Positions 7,741-17,058 of a stretch of 64,000 nucleotides of DNA are shown piece after piece. This stretch comes from Streptomyces dioscori. Its GTDB lineage: Bacteria > Actinomycetota > Actinomycetes > Streptomycetales > Streptomycetaceae. Below the pieces are notes generated by a model. The model was given only the letters and a program-made list of their open reading frames with translations. It ran no database searches and had not been told where the DNA came from. The stretch's first letter is position 1. Each line of letters starts with the position of its first letter. The position numbers and the translations under genes are program-made. Where the stretch lies: NCBI RefSeq assembly GCF_003024195.1, contig NZ_KZ679044.1, positions 254,537-318,536 of the forward strand, in the 5' to 3' direction.

Positions 7741-9180
7741 GTGAGCCTTTGGACTTCCTTGGAGCCCGCCTCCGCGACCGTGGACCCGGGTGGCAGTACG
7801 ACGGTGCGGCTGCGTCTGCGTAACACCGGTGATGTGGTGGACGAGTACCGCTTCGAGGCGGTGGGTCCGCTGGCGCCGTGGGCGAGGGTGGAGCCGCAGG
7901 TGCTGCGGCTCTATCCGGGGACGACGGGTTCGGTGGACATCGCGTTCGCGCCGCCGCGTACGCCGGACGCGACGGCGGGCCCGAATCCGTACGCGGTGAG
8001 GATCACGCCGACGGAACACCCCGAGGCGACGACGGTCCCCGAGGGGAACCTCACCATCACCCCCTTCACGGAGGTGCGGGCGGAGTTGGTGCCGCCGACC
8101 GTGAAGGGCCGTTTCCGGGGGCGTCCGAAGCTCGCGGTCGACAACCTGGGCAATACGAAGCTGACGGCGTCGGTGAGCGGCAGCGACAACGGGGATCAGC
8201 TGTCGTACGACATCTATCCGTCGAACGTGCAGATCGAGCCGGGGCGTGCGGCGTTCGTGAAGACGACGCTGAAGCCGCGCCAGATCATCTGGTTCGGGTC
8301 GAAGGAGTCCCGGCCCTACACGCTCGCCGTCCAGCGGTCCGGTGTGGATCCGATGGACGTCGAGGGCACGTACATCCAGAAGGGTTTCCTGCCGCGCTGG
8401 CTGGCGACCTTCCTCGGCATCTTCATGGCACTCGCCCTCACCTTCGTGCTGCTGTGGATCGCCTACAAGCCGCAGGTCCGCAGTGCGGCCACGGAGAAAC
8501 TGCAGGAAGCCGGCATCAGCACGCTGCCGCCCAGCAGCCCCACGGCGTCGCCGCCCATGCCGTCCACCCCCACCGTCGCTCCCACGACACCCCCCGCCGC
8601 CGCGCCGACGCAGGCCGCGGGCGGGGCCGCGGCCGGAGCGGGGGGCGGCGGCTCCGAGGACGACAAGGAGACCAAGGCGCCGGAGCGGACCGCGGCCACC
8701 GCCGTCCAGGAACTGGCCGCGGAGGAACCCGACAAGAAGCACATCTGCTACCGGGCCTTCGTGAAGGGCGAGGGCTGGACGGAAGCGGTCTGCGACGGCG
8801 AGACGGCGGGCACGGTGGGTGAGGAGACGCCGCTCAAGAGCCTCAACATCGCGGTGTCGGGCACGAAGGGGACGGCCAGCGCCGCGTTCGTCCACGACCC
8901 GGAGTCGACGAACGGGCAGGGGCACTACATCGCTCCCTGGTCGGGAGCGGCCGACGGGATCGACAACTACATCGGCAGTACGAAGAAGGACGCGCCGAAT
9001 CTGCTGGGGTTCACCATCAACGTGGACAACGGGGGTGGGGCCGTGTGCCAGAACGCGCACGTCCGTAACGCGGCGTGGCTCGGGCTCGGCTGCGACAAGC
9101 CGGGCGAGGGGGAAGGGTTCATCTTCGGGGGAACCCTGGACAACAACTTGTGGCTGGAAGCGGTCAAGTTCACGGTGTGA
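7741..9180 (+). CDS. single-pass membrane protein with outer ChW-like domain (paralog 2)
   Basis: A 479-residue protein. Residues 1-~258 repeat the Ig-like domain and transmembrane helix of the preceding gene almost exactly. After that the sequence is unrelated: a Pro/Ala/Gly linker (~260-335), then ICYRAFVKGEGWTEAVCDGE followed by TAGTVGEETPLKSLNIAVSG. This matches the 'GW-x-x-(x)n-G-x-x-A-G-T-x-G-x-(x)n-L-x-(x)-I' pattern of ChW (clostridial hydrophobic W) repeats. A degenerate second copy (NAHVRNAAW to LEAVKFTV) closes the protein. The swap of C-terminal head on a constant membrane stem suggests changed binding specificity. The ChW assignment is by pattern and less certain than the duplication. 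Confidence 0.7.
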   Translation: MSLWTSLEPASATVDPGGSTTVRLRLRNTGDVVDEYRFEAVGPLAPWARVEPQVLRLYPGTTGSVDIAFAPPRTPDATAGPNPYAVRITPTEHPEATTVPEGNLTITPFTEVRAELVPPTVKGRFRGRPKLAVDNLGNTKLTASVSGSDNGDQLSYDIYPSNVQIEPGRAAFVKTTLKPRQIIWFGSKESRPYTLAVQRSGVDPMDVEGTYIQKGFLPRWLATFLGIFMALALTFVLLWIAYKPQVRSAATEKLQEAGISTLPPSSPTASPPMPSTPTVAPTTPPAAAPTQAAGGAAAGAGGGGSEDDKETKAPERTAATAVQELAAEEPDKKHICYRAFVKGEGWTEAVCDGETAGTVGEETPLKSLNIAVSGTKGTASAAFVHDPESTNGQGHYIAPWSGAADGIDNYIGSTKKDAPNLLGFTINVDNGGGAVCQNAHVRNAAWLGLGCDKPGEGEGFIFGGTLDNNLWLEAVKFTV

Positions 9181-9250
9181 CCCGCCACGTTTGAGCCGGT
9201 GGGGGTGCGGGTTGGCTTGTCCGTCGGCTGCGGGCCGGTGGGGGTTGCTC

Positions 9251-9382
9251 GCGCAGTTCCCCGCGCCCCTCAAAAGCGGGGCTGCGCCCCTGCTTTTGCC
9301 CCTCTAGGGGCGCGGGGAACTGCGCGACCAGCCCCCACGCAGCCGCACCCGACGGGTTCTTCAGGGGCGCGGGGAACTGCGC
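9251..9382. repeat. intergenic 20-bp repeat cluster forming a convergent terminator-like hairpin
   Basis: The 20-mer GCGCAGTTCCCCGCGCCCCT occurs at 9251-9270 and its exact reverse complement at 9306-9325, a perfect 20-bp stem. The loop holds a nested imperfect inverted repeat (CAAAAGCGGGGC / GCCCCTGCTTTTG). A further inverse copy is at 9363-9382. The element sits between two converging genes (7741+ and 9424-), so bidirectional termination is likely. Confidence 0.8.
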
Positions 9383-9423
9383 GAACGGCCCCCACCGGGC
9401 CGCACCCGGTGGCGTCGCGTCGG

Positions 9424-12400
9424 TCAGAGCGTTGCTGCCGCGTTGGACTTCTTCGGGGACAAGTGGCCCTGCGGGTCACGGAGTTCGGCCGCGTTCGACG
9501 GATCGCGGAGCATACGGCGGACCGCCGGCGCCGGCATTCGCACCACCACCGGCCGCGGGAGCGTGAACTCCCGCACCCCCACCGACCGTCGCCCGCCCGG
9601 CCCGCGTTCCACGACCCGCGCAACCACCCGCACGTCCAACGTGAACTGCACCAGCACCGACTCGAACTTCGGCTTGTGCAACGGCATGGACCCCGCCGCG
9701 TTCGCATGCGCGTCCGTCGCGCTGCCGGTCCCGTCGACGTTGCCGAGCAGCTGGTTCAACCGGAACTCCGTGGCGTTCAGCACCCCCGCCCCGACGATCC
9801 CCCGCGCCGTCTTGCTGTGCTCGGCCGACTGCTGGCTGTCCACCCCGGTGGGCCGCGGCGCGTCCAGTCCGCTCTGCGCCACCGTCTCGAACGTCATCTT
9901 GTCGCCGACCCCCAGCACCCGCCCGCCGCGCAGCCGCGCGTGCAGCGAGGTGCGCAGGTCCTGCCCTCGCAGACCGCTCGCGTGCACGGGCGGCAGGTCC
10001 ACCCCGGCGGAGGTCAGCAACGGCAGCGCAGAGATGAGCCACTCCGTGGACACGGCCTCGCGCTGGACGTGGGCGGCGGCGTCCCCCTGCTTGCCGTACC
10101 GCTTGCTGCCGCCGGCCTCCCGTACCGTGTCGTCGATCAGCTTGCGGATGTCGGGTGCCCCCTGGAAGCCGTTGACCTGCGCCTCCATCGGCAGGGTCAC
10201 CCCGCCGTCGTGCCAGGCCCCCATCCGGTCGGCTCGGGCGTCCTCGCGGCCGGGCGGAGTCGGCCGTCCCTGCCCCTGCTGCTGATCCCGCTGCTGCTCC
10301 TGCCGCACCGGCTGCAGTTGGTTCAGGGCCGTGAGGTCGTTCTGCAGGATGCGGTGGGTCAGTTGCCGGCCGCTCAGTTGCGCCAGCCCCAACCGGCCTT
10401 TGGACGAGTGCAGTTCGAGCGTCGCCGTGATCGGTACGTTCATCCGCACCGAGGCCGCGGAGGCTTCGGCGACGGTCTTGACGCCCAGTTGGGCGCGGCC
10501 GACGGACGCGGTCTTCTTCGCGTCGCTGTACCCGAGGCCGAGCCCCGCCGCCCCGCCGACGTTCTTCAGCTGGCCGCCGCCGTTCTCGGGCTTCGCGGCC
10601 CCGGCGAACACGGCCTCGACCCCGCGCGAGTCACCCTTCTCCCGGCCGCTCGCCCGCTGCGCCGAGGCCGAGGTGATGTACTCCATGTCCCCGGGACCCT
10701 CCGAGAGCGTCTCGGCATGGGTGCCGGGCCCGTTGCGGCTGACCTTGAACACCGCCCAGTACGGCGTCCTGCGCCCGTCCAGCAGTTCCACGGTGACGCC
10801 GCCGTCCATGGCACCGGAGAGCAGTCCGGCGGCCCCGTCCTTGTCGAGCACCCGCAGCAACCGCTGCACGTTGTCGTTGCGGTCCTTGAGCTGCTGCCTG
10901 GGCAGCAGGTTCTCGGCGAGGCTCCGGTCCCGGCGGCCGAGGCTGCCGCGGAGCTGTTCCAGGAGGGGGACGAAGTCGGGCAGGTTCTCGATCGCGCCGA
11001 AGCCGAGGGGGAGGTCCCGGGACAGCTGGGGCTGCGGGGCCGGGGCGCCGCTCTCCCGCCCGCCCTGCTCGTCCCGAGTGCTCTGCTGGTCCCGGGAACT
11101 CTGCCCGTCCCGCCCGTCGCCGGCGGCCACTTTTCCGGCCGCCTTCTCCTGAGCCTTGGTGCCTGCCTTGTCCTGTGCCTTGTCCTGCGCCTTCGGCGGC
11201 GTTTTCTCCGCCGTCTTCTCCTGAGCCTTCTCGCCCGGTACGCGCAGCTTCGACGCCCTCAGCTGGTCCGCGGTGAGCCACACGGCCGCCGCTCCCGGCA
11301 GCGTCCGTTCGGACTTCGACACGTACGGGCCGCCGCCGGTGACCCCCACCTCGGCGACCATCCGGACCACCAGATCGCAGTGGACCAGGTACAGGGGCTG
11401 GGTGCGTGAGGTGTGGGCGTTGCGCTCGACCGTGCCGGCCAGTGTGGACGCCGTGGACGAGCCCTCGCTGAGGGTGCGGCCCGCCGAGACGCCCTCGCCG
11501 GCCCGCCAGTCGGCGCCGTTCTGCATGCCGACGACGCCGGCCTGCACCGACGTGCTCGTACTCTCGGACTCCTGTCCGGTCGCCTGGTGGCCGCCCAGGA
11601 CGAAGCTCTCCGTGCCGGGGCCCGTGGCCCGGTGCACTACCTTCGGGTTGGCCAGCGCGAACCGCGTACCGACCGCGCCGGTGAGCCCGGCGGTCCGGCG
11701 CGGGTAGCGAAGGTTCTTCACGACCCAGCCGGAGGACACGGCCTGCCGCAGTGCCGCGGTGACCGCCTGCGGACTGAACCGTTCCTCGATGGCGAGCCGC
11801 GGCGCGAGGCCCTCGGTGGCCAGGGCCTTGTCCTCGCGGAGCGTCCGGTTGCGGGCGGCGGCCCCGGCCAGCAGCTCGAACGCCAGGTCCCGGATCGGCT
11901 GCCCGTCGCCGAGGGTCTCCACCAGCGTCCAGTCCCGTACCCGCCGGGAGGCCATCGCCCGCGGCTCCATGCCCGCGAGGTCGCCGATGCCCTCGGCGGC
12001 GAAGGTCCGCTGCGGCGGCCCGTGCCCGGCGGTGCGGGCCGCCACGGAGGCGTCCAGCTTCTGCTTCTCGTCGGTGTCCATGGTGAACCCGGCCGGGGTG
12101 AGCAGGCGTACGTCCTGGTCCTCCAGCTCCACCGAGCCGATGTGCCTGGCCTCGGGCACGTCACGGCCCGGCAGTCCGGGCGTCAGGGTGCGTTTGGCCT
12201 TGCGCTCGCGGGTGGTCATGGTGACGTCGACGTCGAGGTGCAGGGAGCCGTCGAAAGCGGCGGCGTCCTCGGAGCCGTTGGTCAGGATGTCCGAGCGGGT
12301 CGTCGGGCCGCCCTGGCCGCGCCGCGCCCCGGTCTTCGTCCGGTCGGCCCGCACGGAGGCGTTGAGTGCGGAGGGGATGATCCGGAACTGGCCGAGCACC

Positions 12401-14877
12401 ATGCCGCCCACCGACCGCGAACTGGAGCGTCCACTCTGGACGTTGCTGGTGACACCGGAGTGGCTGCGGACGAGCCAGTCCTTGACGTCACCGGCGTACG
12501 TGGTGTCGCCGAGCCGGCCGGTGACCTTGATCTGCACGTCGTGCGCGTGCATCCGGGACTTGCGCCGCATCCGTACGCGGATTCCGCTGGAGAGCAACTG
12601 GTCCTTGTTGACGGCCAGGTTGGTGTCCGACAGGACGGTCATCAGCTCGCGGTAGTTGCCCCGCTGCGCTTCGGCCTCCTCCGGACTCGTCTTCCCGGGC
12701 TCCCGTCCGGCGCCGAACGCCGGCAGATACCCGGCCAGTTGCGGGTCGGTGGCGAACAGCCGCTGGACGCCGGCGAGCAGCGGGCCGGTGTCGAGCCGGC
12801 TGATCGCGACGCTCGACCCCATGGCCCCGAAGGGCAGATGGCGCTCGACGTCCGGCACGGCCTCCCCGGACCCGGACCCGGACGCGACGTCGGAGGCCCG
12901 CGCCTTGCCCTTGCCGGCATCGGTGCCGGAGTCGGTGCCGGTGCCGGAGCCGGTGCCTTTGCCCTTCGCCGGGTCGGCCTTGGGCTTCTTCACCATCTCG
13001 TCCGCGACGACACCCGACGGCAGCGGCAGACCGAGGGCCTGTGCCTCGTCGACCCGCAGGCTCAGCCACACGTTCATCGAGTGGGTCGCCGTCCGGTCGC
13101 CCATCCGGGCCTTCATCGCGGGCGAGAGCGGTCCGGTGCCCTCGACGGTGAGCACCACCGTGCCCTGGTAGAGCACCTTGTCACCGCGGACCTCGGCGCC
13201 CTGGCGGCTGGAGACCGTCTGCTCGGACACGGTGAAGCGCGCGCTCTTCGCCCCGAAGGTCGGCATGGCCGTGGCCCGTACGGCCGCGGCGTTCGCCAGC
13301 ACCCCGACCCCGATGGCGGGGCCCACACCGAACGTGCCGCCGCGCCCCTTGCCCGCGGTGTCCGTCACCGAGTGCTGCGCCTGCTGATGCGTACGCAGCT
13401 GGGTCTTGCCGATCTTCCACGCGGGCGTCATCGAACCGATCGCGGCCCGCATCCGGTACGTACCCACCGCGCTGCCGTCCTTGGCGGTCAGGTCCTCGCC
13501 GACGACCTCCTGGCGCAGCAGCCGGGGCATGTCCTCCAGGACGGTGGAGGTGGAGGTGGCCTCGTAGAGGCGGGCGCGGCCGGGGGCGCCGGGCGAGGTC
13601 AGCGAGGGGTGCAGCACCGAACGGACCGTGTCGAAGAGGCCGTTGCCGCCCTCGTGCGGGCCCGCGGTGTCGGTGACCGCGACCGGGGCCAGGCTGTCGG
13701 CCCGTGCGACCTTCCGTGCGGTGCGCGCGGTCAGCCGCGCCGCCCGCGGGGGCGTACCGCCGGCTGCGGACGCGGCCACGGAGGCGGGGACCAGATGTTC
13801 GGTGGGGACGCGCAGGGTGAGCGTGCCCGTCCCGCTGAAGGACTTCACCTCGGGCGCGTCCTGCTTCTTGATCCGTACGCCGTACCGGACCTGGCGGAGC
13901 AGTTCGACGGAGCCCTTGTCGCTGCGCAGGACGCGCGGTTCGGCCACGCTCTTCTGGGTGCGGGACTCGCGCGCGGACTGGAAGGGCTGGGCGTTCGCCA
14001 TGACCGCGCCGCCGAGCCAGACGCCCGGCACGACGGGCGCGAGGCCGAAGGCCATGAGGCCGGTGCCGTGGCTGGCGGAGTTGCCCGCGGTGTGGCCCAC
14101 CGTGGCCTGGGTGTTGTGCTGGACGTCCACCTTGGTGGCCGCGCCCTCGGCCTCGCGGGCCATCGCGGCCCGCGCCGCCGCCCGGTCGCCGGCCCGTCGG
14201 GCGTTCTCGGCGCGCGACTTCAGGACCTCCGCGGAGACGAAGGTCTCGGGCCGGTCCCCGGGGGCGGGGGAGACGGTGACGGTGACGTCGTACCAGTCCT
14301 TGCCGTTCGGGCCCGCCACGGAGAAGGCGCGGCCCTGTCCGTAGAAGGTCTCCGGCCGGCCGGCCAGCTCCTCCTTGATCTCGGCGACGGTTCCGTCGGA
14401 GTGGCCGATGGTGGCGGCCAGCGCGGTGCCCACGATCTCGTGGCCGGTGGGCTGCCGGGCGGTGGACAGGCCGGCCGCGGTCAGGTCCCGCAGATACGGC
14501 GGCAAGCCCAGCGGCTCCGGTTCGGGATCGCTCTCCTCGCCCTCCGCGATGGCGGGCAGCACGGACCGCTGACGGGTGGCGGTGGAGTGCTCGGGCAGTT
14601 CCGCGATGGGCGAGAGACCGGTGGAACCGGGCGTCTGCGCGGTGCGCGAGGGGCCCGCGACGGTCCGGCCGGCCTCGCCGGGCGGGGTGCCGAGCAGGCG
14701 GGTCCGGTGCGGGTTCCTGCCGTGCAGGGCCTTGGACGCCGCCGCGTTCCCCGCGCTCTGCTGCAGTGCGAGCATCGTGGGCGGGGGCGGGCCTCCCGGT
14801 GAGGAGGACCCTGTCGCCGTTGTCGCCGTCCCGGGCGCCTTGCCCTTGTCGTTCGACGCCTGCCGCTGTCGGCGCAC
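9424..14877 (-). CDS. giant eCIS-cluster protein of degenerate beta-rich modules
   Basis: About 1,817 residues, unrecognised. I placed the start at GTG 14877 because the N-terminus then begins MRRQRQASNDK, like MRAQEAEADK of the DUF4157 protein; a TTG nine codons upstream is the alternative. LALQQSAGNAA near residue 36 repeats the DUF4157-type tag. The body shows at least five degenerate modules: a Gly/Ser/Ala-rich stretch (for example HTAGNSASHGTGLMAFGL) followed by strands ending in a 'TLPxxVxVRMPxxxV'-like motif (near numbered residues 335-370, 560-620, 880-940, 1160-1215 and 1740-1797 counted from the TTG). Helical 'LPFGAM..PLLAGVQRLF' and 'LPLGFG..PLLEQLRGSL' segments also pair up. A Lys/Glu/Ala linker lies near 1225-1260. 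No signal peptide. A cargo or toxin role is inference. Confidence 0.65.
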   Translation of the reverse strand: MRRQRQASNDKGKAPGTATTATGSSSPGGPPPPTMLALQQSAGNAAASKALHGRNPHRTRLLGTPPGEAGRTVAGPSRTAQTPGSTGLSPIAELPEHSTATRQRSVLPAIAEGEESDPEPEPLGLPPYLRDLTAAGLSTARQPTGHEIVGTALAATIGHSDGTVAEIKEELAGRPETFYGQGRAFSVAGPNGKDWYDVTVTVSPAPGDRPETFVSAEVLKSRAENARRAGDRAAARAAMAREAEGAATKVDVQHNTQATVGHTAGNSASHGTGLMAFGLAPVVPGVWLGGAVMANAQPFQSARESRTQKSVAEPRVLRSDKGSVELLRQVRYGVRIKKQDAPEVKSFSGTGTLTLRVPTEHLVPASVAASAAGGTPPRAARLTARTARKVARADSLAPVAVTDTAGPHEGGNGLFDTVRSVLHPSLTSPGAPGRARLYEATSTSTVLEDMPRLLRQEVVGEDLTAKDGSAVGTYRMRAAIGSMTPAWKIGKTQLRTHQQAQHSVTDTAGKGRGGTFGVGPAIGVGVLANAAAVRATAMPTFGAKSARFTVSEQTVSSRQGAEVRGDKVLYQGTVVLTVEGTGPLSPAMKARMGDRTATHSMNVWLSLRVDEAQALGLPLPSGVVADEMVKKPKADPAKGKGTGSGTGTDSGTDAGKGKARASDVASGSGSGEAVPDVERHLPFGAMGSSVAISRLDTGPLLAGVQRLFATDPQLAGYLPAFGAGREPGKTSPEEAEAQRGNYRELMTVLSDTNLAVNKDQLLSSGIRVRMRRKSRMHAHDVQIKVTGRLGDTTYAGDVKDWLVRSHSGVTSNVQSGRSSSRSVGGMVLGQFRIIPSALNASVRADRTKTGARRGQGGPTTRSDILTNGSEDAAAFDGSLHLDVDVTMTTRERKAKRTLTPGLPGRDVPEARHIGSVELEDQDVRLLTPAGFTMDTDEKQKLDASVAARTAGHGPPQRTFAAEGIGDLAGMEPRAMASRRVRDWTLVETLGDGQPIRDLAFELLAGAAARNRTLREDKALATEGLAPRLAIEERFSPQAVTAALRQAVSSGWVVKNLRYPRRTAGLTGAVGTRFALANPKVVHRATGPGTESFVLGGHQATGQESESTSTSVQAGVVGMQNGADWRAGEGVSAGRTLSEGSSTASTLAGTVERNAHTSRTQPLYLVHCDLVVRMVAEVGVTGGGPYVSKSERTLPGAAAVWLTADQLRASKLRVPGEKAQEKTAEKTPPKAQDKAQDKAGTKAQEKAAGKVAAGDGRDGQSSRDQQSTRDEQGGRESGAPAPQPQLSRDLPLGFGAIENLPDFVPLLEQLRGSLGRRDRSLAENLLPRQQLKDRNDNVQRLLRVLDKDGAAGLLSGAMDGGVTVELLDGRRTPYWAVFKVSRNGPGTHAETLSEGPGDMEYITSASAQRASGREKGDSRGVEAVFAGAAKPENGGGQLKNVGGAAGLGLGYSDAKKTASVGRAQLGVKTVAEASAASVRMNVPITATLELHSSKGRLGLAQLSGRQLTHRILQNDLTALNQLQPVRQEQQRDQQQGQGRPTPPGREDARADRMGAWHDGGVTLPMEAQVNGFQGAPDIRKLIDDTVREAGGSKRYGKQGDAAAHVQREAVSTEWLISALPLLTSAGVDLPPVHASGLRGQDLRTSLHARLRGGRVLGVGDKMTFETVAQSGLDAPRPTGVDSQQSAEHSKTARGIVGAGVLNATEFRLNQLLGNVDGTGSATDAHANAAGSMPLHKPKFESVLVQFTLDVRVVARVVERGPGGRRSVGVREFTLPRPVVVRMPAPAVRRMLRDPSNAAELRDPQGHLSPKKSNAAATL

Positions 14878-15063
14878 AGTGAGCCGTCCCCACCACGGGG
14901 GCAACCCCGCACGTCTGTCCGTTCCGGATCCGTCCGAGAGGCAGCGTAACCAGTGGGATGGGTGGGAAAGGGCAGGTCACATGGGGTGTCAGCTGATCGA
15001 GGCCCGCAGCTCACCGGGGGGTGGGCCGCAGTTCACCGGGGCGTCATACGAGCCCCTGGACGG

Positions 15064-17058
15064 CTACCAGTTGCCCTCTCCGGGGACCAGCCGGCCCGCC
15101 TTGCGGTACTCGCGTTCCGCGCCCTCGCGCAGGTCCGCCGTCGTGGCCGGGGCGCCGCGTCCGGCCGCCGCGTAGGCGGCGGTGACGACCGCGCTGCGGA
15201 TCGAGCCGCCCGCCAGCTCGAAGGCCTCGGCGACCGCCGAGGGGTCGGTGCCCTCCTCGCACGGCACCGCGGCGAGACTGTGCCGCCACAGGGCGAGGCG
15301 CTGCCCGGGGTCGGGGAACGGGAAGTCGATCACCAGGTCGAGGCGCCGGGTGAACGCCTCGTCGATGTTGGCGCGCAGGTTGGTGGTCAGCAGCGCGATG
15401 CCGTCGAAGGACTCCAGGCGCTGGAGCAGGTAGGCGCTCTCCATGTTGGCGTACTTGTCGTGGGAGTCCTTGACCTCGGAGCGCTTGCCGAAGACCGCGT
15501 CCGCCTCGTCGAAGAGCAGTACCGCGTCCGTGCGGTCGGCCTCGGTGAAGATCCGCTCCAGGTTCTTCTCGGTCTCGCCCACGTACTTGTCGACGATCGA
15601 GGAGAGCTGCACCACGTACAGGTCCAGGCCGAGTTCGGCGGCGACGACCTCGGCCGACAGGGTCTTGCCGGTGCCGGACTCGCCCGCGAAGAGACCGAGG
15701 ACACCGCGGCCCCGGCCGCCGCCCGCGCTGAGCCGCCAGTCGCCGAGGACCTGGTCGCGGTGGCGGGCGCGCAGGGCCAGTTCGTGCAGCTGCGCGAGGG
15801 GCTTGTCGGGCAGGACGAGGTCCTCCCAGCCCACGTCGGGCCTGATCCGCCGGGCATGCTGCTCAAGACCCGAGGCGGACTGCTGGCGTGCGGCGAGCCG
15901 CAGATGCGCGGCGGTCACCGGGGTGCCGTCGAAGACGGCGAGGGTCCGGGCGGCCTGCGCGGCCCGCAGGATGCGGTCGCCGCCGAGCCGGTAGGGGGCC
16001 ACCGTGGCGGCGAGGTCGAAGCCGGGCTCGTCCCGCAGGGCGGCCGACCAGACGTCGACCGCGCCGGCCCGCTGCCGGGGCGCGTCGAGGACCAGCGGGT
16101 CCTGCTCGCACCACTGCGGGTCGTACGGCCGCGACCCGGTGAGCAGCACCGGCACCCCGGAGTGCGCCAGCGCCCGTACCAGCGGACCGGGCTTCTCGGG
16201 CAGGGCGGACGCCACGACGGCGGCGTCGCGCAGCCGTGCCTCCCGCAGGAGTTCGGGGACGCGGTCCTCGGGGCCCGTGAAGTGCAGGGCCTCGTACCCG
16301 GCGGTCCGCAGCGCGGCGGCGGCACCGGCGAGCCCGTCGCCCTCGCGGTGTTCGCGCAGATAGACGGTCAGGGGCGCGGTGCTCAGCCGGGCGGCGAGCT
16401 TGTCGGTGAACCCGTCGTCGTGCGAGGGCGCGGCGGTCACCAGCGGATGGACGTGGCCGACCAGCGCGGGATCCAGGGTGTCGTCGCCGAGCAGATGCGC
16501 GATGAGCCGGTCGGGTACGCGCAACGCCCGGCTCAGGAAGGGGCGTTCGGGATCCTCGACGCTCAGCAGTCCGAGCGCGGTCAGGGGCGCCGAGGGATGG
16601 AAACGGGCCCGCGCCCCGGCGAAGTGCACGGGCAGCCCGCACAGGTCGAGGGCGAGCCCGGTGGTGGCGCGGCGCCTGCTGACGTCGTCGTTGAGATACC
16701 CGTACAGCGACTCGAAGGAGCGCTCCAGGTCGGGGGCGAGGGCGATCAGCAGGATCCGCAGGTCCAGCTCGGTGAGCCCGAGCCGCACCGCGAGCAGTTC
16801 CAGCCGGTCGGCGCCGTCGCCCTCGTACGCCGCCCCGTCCCCGTCGCCCGGCTCGTCCTCGAAGGCGGAGGGGTACGAGGTCGTCGTGGGCCCGAGCAGG
16901 TGCCGTACGGCCTCGTCGGAGAGGTACAGGCCGCGCAGCGGATCGCCCGCCGTGGGATCCCCGGCGGTGCGTTCGTCGACCAGCTCGCCGACGCGGTCGC
17001 GCAGTCGGGCCAGCCGGAGCAGGAGCGTGTCGGACGTGAGCGGGGCGTGGGCGGTCAC
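15064..17058 (-). CDS. eCIS AAA+ ATPase (Afp15-like)
   Basis: A 664-residue ATPase. The N-terminal ~400 residues are the helical and degenerate first AAA-like region usual in Afp15/Pvc15 proteins. The active AAA+ core follows: Walker A GESGTGKT at 459-466, Walker B LLFDEAD at 514-520, the KYVGETEKNL second helix at 491-500, sensor-1 TTN at 558-560 and the RR arginine pair at 571-572. These ATPases are needed for assembly of eCIS particles and may act on cargo or sheath. The GTG start overlaps the stop of the upstream Pvc16-like gene (GTGA), so the two are translationally coupled. Family and context agree well. Confidence 0.93.
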   Translation of the reverse strand: MTAHAPLTSDTLLLRLARLRDRVGELVDERTAGDPTAGDPLRGLYLSDEAVRHLLGPTTTSYPSAFEDEPGDGDGAAYEGDGADRLELLAVRLGLTELDLRILLIALAPDLERSFESLYGYLNDDVSRRRATTGLALDLCGLPVHFAGARARFHPSAPLTALGLLSVEDPERPFLSRALRVPDRLIAHLLGDDTLDPALVGHVHPLVTAAPSHDDGFTDKLAARLSTAPLTVYLREHREGDGLAGAAAALRTAGYEALHFTGPEDRVPELLREARLRDAAVVASALPEKPGPLVRALAHSGVPVLLTGSRPYDPQWCEQDPLVLDAPRQRAGAVDVWSAALRDEPGFDLAATVAPYRLGGDRILRAAQAARTLAVFDGTPVTAAHLRLAARQQSASGLEQHARRIRPDVGWEDLVLPDKPLAQLHELALRARHRDQVLGDWRLSAGGGRGRGVLGLFAGESGTGKTLSAEVVAAELGLDLYVVQLSSIVDKYVGETEKNLERIFTEADRTDAVLLFDEADAVFGKRSEVKDSHDKYANMESAYLLQRLESFDGIALLTTNLRANIDEAFTRRLDLVIDFPFPDPGQRLALWRHSLAAVPCEEGTDPSAVAEAFELAGGSIRSAVVTAAYAAAGRGAPATTADLREGAEREYRKAGRLVPGEGNW

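Larger units (their letters stand above)
6221..8520 (+). repeat. tandem gene duplication with ~230-bp near-identical tract
   Basis: 6221-6995 and 7741-8515 encode nearly the same protein module. From about 6731 to 6960 and 8251 to 8480 the two copies appear base-for-base identical. Upstream portions (for example 6635-6700 versus 8155-8220) carry clustered synonymous and some amino-acid changes. The pattern suggests recent duplication or gene conversion. Confidence 0.85.

Noticed and set aside
11413..14802. 1,129-codon plus-strand frame
   Set aside because: It is the antisense shadow of the giant eCIS-cluster protein, with no domain seen.
9424..14904. TTG at 14904 as the start of the giant protein
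   Set aside because: GTG 14877 gives an MR... N-terminus like that of the DUF4157 protein; the extra nine residues (MPPWWGRLT) are not shared.
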